From Clostridia bacterium (GTDB taxonomy: Bacteria > Bacillota > Clostridia > Christensenellales > CAG-917), in assembly GCA_900769205.1 (NCBI GenBank), contig CAAGFS010000074.1, positions 1 through 11,430 of the forward strand: a DNA stretch of 11,430 nucleotides, read 5' to 3'. The position numbers and the translations under genes are program-made. This document shows, one piece after another, positions 6,750 through 11,430 of the stretch. The notes beneath the pieces are model-generated. The model saw only the letters and a program-made list of their open reading frames with translations. It was not told the origin of the DNA and did no database searches. Position 1 is the stretch's first letter. Each line of letters opens with the position of its first letter.

Positions 6750-7220
6750 ATGATACGCATATCGGGTGCAAGTTTCAAAGAAAAAAAGCTTGTGAAAAAA
6801 GTGGAGAAAGCCACTTTCGAGCATCTCGGGCAAAAGAACTTCTTTCTCGTTGACATTGCGGTTGTGGACGAAGAAAGCATCAGAGCTCTCAACGCAAGCG
6901 CAAGGGGAGTGGACAAAGTGACGGACGTGTTGAGTTTTCCCTGCTTCGACAAACTTTGCCTGCCCGTGGAGCAATCCTCCTTCTGCGACTTCGATTACGA
7001 CGGATCGCACGTTCTTCTCGGCTCGATTATGATATGCAGAAAACGCGCGGAAGAACAGGCACGGGAGTTTGGACATTCATATGCGCGTGAACTCGGTTTT
7101 TTGGCGTGTCACGGTTTTTTGCACTTGCTCGGCTTCGATCATATAGCCCCCGAAGACGAAAAAGAGATGATTGCGCATCAGCGCGCGATTATGGACTCTG
7201 CGGGACTTAAAAGAGAATAA
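6750..7220 (+). CDS. ybeY: Endoribonuclease YbeY
   Basis: A 156-residue metalloprotein of the YbeY/UPF0054 family, involved in 16S rRNA 3'-end maturation and ribosome quality control. The defining zinc motif HGFLHLLGFDH is complete, with H121, H125 and H131 as ligands. The upstream block VTDVLSFPCFD matches the conserved TDVLSFP segment, and LLGSIMICRKRAEEQA matches the family's G-D-I-x-I-C region, with Ser in place of Asp. AAGG at 6740-6743 lies six bases before the ATG. It sits 18 bases after pgpH, consistent with one operon. Its position between phoH and era is conserved in Bacillota and fits a shared role in rRNA processing and small-subunit assembly. Length is normal and nothing suggests inactivation. 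Confidence 0.96.
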   Translation: MIRISGASFKEKKLVKKVEKATFEHLGQKNFFLVDIAVVDEESIRALNASARGVDKVTDVLSFPCFDKLCLPVEQSSFCDFDYDGSHVLLGSIMICRKRAEEQAREFGHSYARELGFLACHGFLHLLGFDHIAPEDEKEMIAHQRAIMDSAGLKRE

Positions 7221-7264
7221 AACATCCGCGCTTTTTTAGCGACTACGATACACAAAAGGAAAAT

Positions 7265-8176
7265 ATGTACGAAGATTTCAAAAGCGGTTTTATATGTATA
7301 GCGGGGCTTGCAAACGCAGGTAAGTCCACTCTCACCAACGCGCTTGTGGGTGAGAAGGTTTCTATCGTTTCCTGGCGTCCGCAGACGACGAGAAACAAAC
7401 TTCTCGGCATAATCAACGGCGACGGCTATCAGATGGTGCTTATCGACACGCCCGGCATACACAAGGCTCGCAATCATCTTGGCGAGTATATGATGCAGGC
7501 GGTTGAAAACTCCCTAAAAGACGTTGACGGAGTGGTTTACGTCATTGACGCGTCGAAGGGTTTGCAAAGAGAAGATTACGAATTTCTTGAAAAAAACGCG
7601 AAGAAAGCGCCGATTGTGGTTGCTCTCAACAAGGAAGACTGTGTGACGAGAGAAACTATGCTTTCCTGCCTTCAAAAACTCAACGGCATCGAAGGCATAA
7701 AAGCAATCGTGCCTATTTCGGCAAAAAAGGGGGAAAATCTTCAACCCCTTATGAAAGAGCTTCTCGACGTTTTGCCACAAGGCGTGCCTATGTATCCCGA
7801 AGATATGTACACCGAAAGCAGTATGCGCTTTATGGCGACGGAAATCATCCGCGAAAAGGCGCTTTATCTTCTCGACAAGGAAGTGCCCTACGGCATAGGC
7901 GTTTACATCAACAAGTTTGAAGAAAGGCAGGACCGTCCCATCGTGGAAATCGACGCGGATATAATCTGCGAAAAGCAATCGCACAAGGCTATCGTCATCG
8001 GCAAGGGCGGAGAAATGCTCAAACAAATCGCGACGAAAGCGAGAAAGGACCTCGAACAAATGATAGGGCAGCAGGTGTTTCTCACTCTGTACGTCAGAGT
8101 CAAGGACGAGTGGCGCGATGACGACCGCATCATGCGCGAGTTGGGATACGACCTTAAAGCTCTGAAAAAGGACTGA
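7265..8176 (+). CDS. era: GTPase Era, 30S ribosomal subunit assembly
   Basis: A 303-residue protein with the full Era layout. The GTPase domain has G1 GLANAGKS (14-21), the PQTTRNK switch, G3 DTPG (61-64), G4 NKED (122-125) and G5 SAKKG. A C-terminal KH RNA-binding domain carries the IGKGG loop (G246-G249) and ends DDRIMRELGY. Era binds near the 3' end of 16S rRNA and acts as a checkpoint in 30S assembly. The P-loop differs from the usual Era GRPNVGKS: Arg-Pro is replaced by Leu-Ala, and Val by Ala, but the essential GxxxxGKS is kept. AAAAGGAAA just before the ATG is a good ribosome site. The gap to ybeY is 44 bases, and the dgkA and cdd genes found here in Bacillus are absent. Confidence 0.97.
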   Translation: MYEDFKSGFICIAGLANAGKSTLTNALVGEKVSIVSWRPQTTRNKLLGIINGDGYQMVLIDTPGIHKARNHLGEYMMQAVENSLKDVDGVVYVIDASKGLQREDYEFLEKNAKKAPIVVALNKEDCVTRETMLSCLQKLNGIEGIKAIVPISAKKGENLQPLMKELLDVLPQGVPMYPEDMYTESSMRFMATEIIREKALYLLDKEVPYGIGVYINKFEERQDRPIVEIDADIICEKQSHKAIVIGKGGEMLKQIATKARKDLEQMIGQQVFLTLYVRVKDEWRDDDRIMRELGYDLKALKKD

Positions 8177-8189
8177 TCGCGCTTTTTCA
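8163..8189 (+). other. Weak inverted repeat spanning the era stop
   Basis: TGAAAAAG (8163-8170) pairs with CTTTTTCA (8182-8189) across an 11-base loop that contains the era stop codon. The stem is AT-rich, and the T tract lies inside the stem rather than after it, so it is a poor terminator. It may be chance or a weak pause or RNA-processing site. Confidence 0.25.
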
Positions 8190-8211
8190 AACTTCGAAAC
8201 GAAAAATCAAA

Positions 8212-8233
8212 GCGCGGATTTGAAAATCCGTGC
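8212..8233. other. Hairpin between era and yqzL
   Basis: GCGCGGATTT (8212-8221) pairs with AAATCCGTGC (8224-8233), with one G-T wobble and a very tight turn. No T tract follows on the plus strand, so it is not a classic terminator for era. Read on the minus strand, the stem is followed by TTTGATTTTT, which could stop antisense transcription. It may also set relative expression of era and the genes downstream. Confidence 0.4.
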
Positions 8234-8265
8234 ATAAAACGCCGATTTGCGCACAATCTACAATC

Positions 8266-8415
8266 GTGAACGAAAACGAATTGTGGAATATGTTTGCAAA
8301 GACCGGCGACGTCGAGTGGTACGCTATGTATCGCACGATGAAAGAGGACAAGGTCAAACCTTGCTCGCGAAGTGGCAAAGGCAAATCAAATGCAAACAGC
8401 CGACCTGAAAGTTAA
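8266..8415 (+). CDS. yqzL: YqzL-family small protein
   Basis: A 49-residue protein lying between era and recO, exactly where yqzL sits in Bacillus (47 residues there). The sequence ELWNMFAKTGDVEWYAMY follows the YqzL pattern of a Trp-hydrophobic helix, a TG turn, then an aromatic segment. The family has no known function. I chose the GTG at 8266 because it gives the family length. The frame also extends to a GTG at 8230, which would lie inside the hairpin, and there is an ATG at 8290 that would remove the conserved Trp. No strong ribosome site is visible before 8266. The C-terminal half is basic and Ser-rich and overlaps the first 26 bases of recO, so the tail is probably shaped partly by that overlap. 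Confidence 0.7.
   Translation: MNENELWNMFAKTGDVEWYAMYRTMKEDKVKPCSRSGKGKSNANSRPES
8377..8381 (+). promoter_or_regulatory. Ribosome binding site deciding the recO start
   Basis: AAAGG lies eight bases before the ATG at 8390, inside the 3' part of yqzL. It favours this ATG over the in-frame GTG at 8372, which would place the site within the coding sequence and add six residues not expected for RecO. Confidence 0.55.
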
Positions 8416-9094
8416 AGCAATCGTGACGAGAGCGGTTCCTTACAACGAGAGTGATATGATTGTCACTCTTGTCGGCGTTGAAACGGGAAAAATCACCGCA
8501 ACCGCAAAAGGTTGTCTGAAACCCAAAGCCAAACTGCGCTACGCAAGCGAACCGATGAACTTCGGCGATTACGTCCTTTCGGGCAAAAACGGAAGATACG
8601 TCATCACGGAATGCTCGCAGATCGAGTCCTTTTGCGCAATCACGGCGGATATAGAAAAGTATTACGCCGCTTCGCTCACTCTCGAAGTGCTTCAAAAGCT
8701 GTCCGTCGAACCGCAACCGGCACTCTTTATCCACGCGCTCGAAACGCTCAACAATCTCGCTTATACTGACGTTGACGCGGATTCGGCGGTGACGGAGTTT
8801 CTTCTCAACGCGCTCAAAGACAACGGCAACGAGCTTGACTTTTGCCATTGCAACGTGTGCAAGTGCAATATCGAAGGCACGGCGTATTTCAGGGACGCGG
8901 ACGGAATCGTGTGCGAGCATTGCAAAGGCTTTGACGGCATTGCAATCGACGCAACCACGAGAAAATATCTGAGCGGGGAAGACGAGTCGTCTTCTCACGC
9001 TGTGAAAGCAAAGGCAAACCTTTTGCTTTCCGACCTATTGTATATAATGTTGGGGGTGCGAATAGGCACTCACTATTTCACGGAGCAAATATGA
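8390..9094 (+). CDS. recO: DNA repair protein RecO
   Basis: A 234-residue RecO, the recombination mediator that helps load RecA onto SSB-coated single-stranded DNA together with RecR. The N-terminal OB fold starts with KVKAIVTRAVPYNESDMIVT (residues 7-26), followed by the ETGKITATAKG strand pair. The middle is the helical domain. A zinc-finger region has Cys pairs C154/C157 and C175/C178, with additional C152 and C159 nearby. Length is slightly below the usual 240-255 residues. The gene overlaps yqzL by 26 bases, and its TGA overlaps the next gene's ATG. Near its end an AT-rich stretch with CTA and ATA codons contains a perfect TATAAT. RecO in E. coli binds the SSB C-terminal peptide, which is relevant to the SSB-like tail of DnaB in this window. 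Confidence 0.95.
   Translation: MQTADLKVKAIVTRAVPYNESDMIVTLVGVETGKITATAKGCLKPKAKLRYASEPMNFGDYVLSGKNGRYVITECSQIESFCAITADIEKYYAASLTLEVLQKLSVEPQPALFIHALETLNNLAYTDVDADSAVTEFLLNALKDNGNELDFCHCNVCKCNIEGTAYFRDADGIVCEHCKGFDGIAIDATTRKYLSGEDESSSHAVKAKANLLLSDLLYIMLGVRIGTHYFTEQI
9019..9048 (+). promoter_or_regulatory. Probable promoter for the large lipoprotein gene
   Basis: A perfect TATAAT at 9043-9048 lies near the recO 3' end, 42 bases before the lipoprotein ATG. Initiation near 9055 would leave a leader of about 35 bases including GGAG at 9082-9085. The -35 region is poor: CTTTTG or TTTTGC at 16-17 base spacing. The codons there (CTA, ATA) are otherwise uncommon in these genes, which hints at non-coding constraint. 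Confidence 0.38.
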
Positions 9095-10986
9095 ATAAAA
9101 AGATTTTTGCAAAACTTATTGCCGTATTTATGGCAATCTGCACGTTGCTTGCGACAAGCACCCTTCTTTTTGCGTGCAACAAGAAGAAGACGGTCGGCGT
9201 CGAAGACATTTTCAAAAATATCCAAAGCAACGCCGAGTTTTCGTCCTACAAACTTGAAATCTCGTTGCCCGTCGGTTGGAGCGTATATACGTCGTACGGC
9301 ACGTCGTCGCAGACCGCAATGGCAAGCGACGTCGGCTACATAGAGAGCATCGACGCATTCGTCGTGCAAAAAGACGGCGTTCTCTCTCTCGTCAGGATGG
9401 GAGACGACAACGTCTATTTCGACGGCGGAATAAAGGGAATGATAATCCCCGAATGGATCGGCGTGAGTGCGTTGAGAGTCAAAGACGGGCTTATTCTGTG
9501 CAAGTTTGCAAGCGGAGAGCTCGGGGTGCTCAATCAATACGGACAAACCGTGATATCGAGGACGAAAATCGGCTCAAACGATCCGAGCAGTTCGAAATCG
9601 ACGGTCAACGTCAGCATAGACAACGTTGCGAAAGTGCTTGACGGGGGACTCGTCGCGGTCAGCGCAACCTACGACACCAACGGCAAGAGCGGATACACGT
9701 CCATATATCGTCCGACGACGGGCGGCGACGTTTCCACTCGCGGAGAACTTGTGTGCCGCGTCAAAAACGACGACGGCAAACTCTCCCACGTCACGGGCTT
9801 CGATTCAAAATACGTCACCGTTGCGGGCAACTCGTCGGGGGACGGCATATACGCAATCCCCGCTCATCAGGGCGCGAGCGTTCAGAATCTCGTCGCGACG
9901 ACGAACGGCAGTGTGGTTGACAACGACAAAGACGATTATTTTAGCGAGATAACGTATATAGGCGGGGGCAGATTCTTCATCCACGAGGACTGGACGGTGG
10001 AAAACACCGAAGATTATTCCTATTACGACGGATTTGACTATTTTGTGTTCAAACGCCGTATATACACTCCCGACAACGACGTGACGAAAGAGTACACCGA
10101 CAACTCCGACAAGGTGTTCCTGTATCTCGAAAACAAATATTACGACGGCGAAAAGGGCGGCATCGACACCAAGACTTATCTCAACGACGGATATACTTAC
10201 GCAAGCTACGGACTGACTATAATCGACAAAGTTGGATTCTACGACCAATTTATTCTCGACGAGAATCTCAACGTGGTTATGTCGCTCACGGGCAACTACG
10301 GCGTGACGATAAAGGATCAGAAAAAAGAGAAAGTCGGCTATTTCGACCTTATTATGCAATGCGTGGACGGTTATTATTACGTTCCCATCCGTCCGAGCGA
10401 GATAAACGTGTTCGACGCAAAGGGCAATCTCGTGGGACACAACGATCGCACGACGGTGTTGCAACAAGAGCTTTCCAACAATATGATCGTGGCGGCAATC
10501 ACCGATCCCGACGATTCCAACTCGACTCTCTACGGCGCGTTCAACCTTTACGGGCAGGAAGTGATACCCTTTGAATATCTCACGCTTTCCGCATTCCGCG
10601 GTTCGTACACGATAGGGCAGAAGCTTGACGGAGAAAAGGTGAAAAAATACTATATCGTGGGCGCGGACGGAAGAACGGTCGAGCGCATGAGCGACGGCTC
10701 GGAACCGCTTGCGGATATGGTGTATCTCAAAAACAGCACGGACGGCATTTACAAAATCGGGTGCTATATGTTCAAGGTTGAGAGCAAGGACGCAGACGGC
10801 AAAATCGTGACGAAATACGGCATCAAAAACTTCAACCCCAACGTGCAGAAAAACGTGGTTATGCCCGCGACTATGGGTTCGGGTTGCACGCTTTACGCTC
10901 CCTCGTCGTCGCCGAAGAACGTGTTCGTCTTTGACAAAATCACGTCGGGAAGCACTTTCTCATACAACGTGTACAGACTCGTCTGA
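9091..10986 (+). CDS. Large surface lipoprotein with WG-like repeats
   Basis: A 631-residue predicted lipoprotein. The signal peptide (MNKKIFAKLIAVFMAI and onward) ends in the lipobox LFAC, with Cys29 the likely lipidated residue, followed by NKKK. The mature protein is rich in Asp, Tyr, Gly and Ser, with many short beta-strand-like units. Some resemble WG repeats, for example GELGVLNQYGQTVIS and YGAFNLYGQEVIPFEYL, and more loosely KYGIKNFNPNVQKNVVMP near the end. This suggests a propeller-like or extended beta structure on the outer face of the membrane, possibly for binding a ligand or partner. I recognise no catalytic motif. The ATG overlaps the recO stop (ATGA), GGAG is five bases upstream, and a possible promoter lies inside recO. 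Lipoprotein status is confident, the repeat class tentative, the function unknown. Confidence 0.85.
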   Translation: MNKKIFAKLIAVFMAICTLLATSTLLFACNKKKTVGVEDIFKNIQSNAEFSSYKLEISLPVGWSVYTSYGTSSQTAMASDVGYIESIDAFVVQKDGVLSLVRMGDDNVYFDGGIKGMIIPEWIGVSALRVKDGLILCKFASGELGVLNQYGQTVISRTKIGSNDPSSSKSTVNVSIDNVAKVLDGGLVAVSATYDTNGKSGYTSIYRPTTGGDVSTRGELVCRVKNDDGKLSHVTGFDSKYVTVAGNSSGDGIYAIPAHQGASVQNLVATTNGSVVDNDKDDYFSEITYIGGGRFFIHEDWTVENTEDYSYYDGFDYFVFKRRIYTPDNDVTKEYTDNSDKVFLYLENKYYDGEKGGIDTKTYLNDGYTYASYGLTIIDKVGFYDQFILDENLNVVMSLTGNYGVTIKDQKKEKVGYFDLIMQCVDGYYYVPIRPSEINVFDAKGNLVGHNDRTTVLQQELSNNMIVAAITDPDDSNSTLYGAFNLYGQEVIPFEYLTLSAFRGSYTIGQKLDGEKVKKYYIVGADGRTVERMSDGSEPLADMVYLKNSTDGIYKIGCYMFKVESKDADGKIVTKYGIKNFNPNVQKNVVMPATMGSGCTLYAPSSSPKNVFVFDKITSGSTFSYNVYRLV

Positions 10987-11015
10987 CAAAGCGTTTATAC
11001 AAACGAAGGCTTGAT

Positions 11016-11430
11016 ATGACAAGAATTGTAAATGCAAAAGACGGCGTTGAAGAAGGCGCGCGCATAATACGAAATGGCGGACTCGTGGTGTTTCCCACCG
11101 AAACGGTGTACGGACTCGGCGCAAACGCCTTTGACGAAAAAGCGGTTCAATCCATTTTCAAAGCCAAGGGACGTCCGCAGGACAATCCGCTCATCGTGCA
11201 TATTTCCTCCCTTCAACAAGTCGATGACGTCGCAGTTGACGTTCCCGACGCGTTTTATCGACTTGCGGAACGGTTTATGCCCGGTCCGCTTACGGTGATA
11301 CTCAAAAAGAGCGACAAAACCCCGTACGTCGTCACGGCAGGCGGAGATACGGTGGGCGTGCGTATGCCCGACAACGTTTACGCAAGGCAACTTATTGCGG
11401 AAAGTTTTCCCCTTGCCGCTCCGTCCGCAA
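11016..11430 (+). CDS. tsaC: Threonylcarbamoyl-AMP synthase, TsaC/Sua5 family (N-terminal part)
   Basis: The frame is open from the ATG at 11016 to the window edge, giving the first 138 residues. This enzyme makes threonylcarbamoyl-AMP from threonine, bicarbonate and ATP, for the t6A37 modification of tRNAs that read ANN codons. Diagnostic segments are PTETVYGLGANA (27-38), KGRPQDNPLIVHI (51-63, with the K-x-R and nucleotide-binding residues), MPGPLTVILK (88-97) and VGVRMPD (113-119). The sequence ends at LAAPSA, just where the family APSAN motif occurs. GAAGG sits seven bases before the ATG. The gap to the lipoprotein is 29 bases with no terminator, so read-through is likely. Whether a C-terminal Sua5 domain is present (as in B. 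subtilis YwlC) cannot be seen. Confidence 0.95.
   Translation, partial: MTRIVNAKDGVEEGARIIRNGGLVVFPTETVYGLGANAFDEKAVQSIFKAKGRPQDNPLIVHISSLQQVDDVAVDVPDAFYRLAERFMPGPLTVILKKSDKTPYVVTAGGDTVGVRMPDNVYARQLIAESFPLAAPSA

Noticed and set aside
4188..7076. A 962-codon open frame on the minus strand across phoH, pgpH and ybeY
   Set aside because: Its codons are exact complements of the plus-strand codons, because all three genes share one phase. It stays open because those genes avoid TTA, CTA and TCA. The product is His/Arg/Cys-rich with no recognisable domain, while the plus genes carry complete family motifs.
7200..7237. Possible terminator between ybeY and era (GC-rich arms then six T)
   Set aside because: Only about four base pairs (GCGG with CCGC) close a 22-base loop, so a stable stem is not supported despite the T run.
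8372..8389. Upstream GTG start for recO
   Set aside because: The AAAGG site lies inside this extension and is well spaced for the ATG at 8390, which also gives the expected RecO N-terminus.
10992..11005. Small inverted repeat CGTTT-ATAC-AAACG before tsaC
   Set aside because: A five-base-pair AT-rich stem with no T tract is too weak to call a terminator or operator.

Overview
The window reads as a compact, all-forward stretch of chromosome from a low-to-moderate GC Gram-positive bacterium, most likely a Clostridia-type member of the Bacillota. The evidence is the gene order yqfC-yqfD-phoH-pgpH(yqfF)-ybeY-era-yqzL-recO, which is a Bacillota signature, plus DnaB, a PepF-type M3 peptidase and two lipoproteins with Gram-positive style signals. 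The species cannot be named from the sequence. There is no sign of phage, insertion sequence, CRISPR, tRNA or rRNA, and no gene-free stretch longer than about 120 bases.

Layout: (1) 1-282 is the C-terminal end of an oligoendopeptidase F. (2) 284-916 is a small unrecognised lipoprotein with an extra C-terminal membrane segment. (3) 889-2541 is the replicative helicase DnaB, with a 105-residue acidic tail ending in a tip like that of single-strand-binding protein (SSB). A strong intrinsic terminator at 2585-2609 closes this unit. (4) 2658-9094 is the conserved cluster: two sporulation-annotated proteins (YqfC, YqfD), the PhoH ATPase, a short-form c-di-AMP phosphodiesterase homologue, the rRNA-maturation proteins YbeY and Era, a small YqzL protein easily missed because of its GTG start, and RecO. 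dgkA and cdd, which lie between ybeY and era in Bacillus, are absent, and so is glyQS after recO. (5) 9091-10986 is a large WG-repeat-like lipoprotein whose start overlaps the recO stop. (6) 11016 to the window edge is the start of threonylcarbamoyl-AMP synthase (TsaC/Sua5).

How the genes work together: most of the window is housekeeping for replication and repair (DnaB, RecO) and for ribosome assembly and RNA turnover (PhoH, YbeY, Era), with c-di-AMP signalling (PgpH) and sporulation proteins in the same operon. Genes are tightly packed, with ATGA stop/start overlaps at yqfD/phoH and recO/lipoprotein, so translational coupling is likely. Possible internal promoters inside yqfD and at the end of recO could separate sporulation, housekeeping and lipoprotein expression.

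I see no clear undescribed multi-gene system. The most notable points are the SSB-like C-terminal tip on DnaB, the loss of the extracellular sensor from PgpH, the long basic N-terminus of YqfD, and an AT-rich, rare-codon, promoter-like patch inside yqfD.
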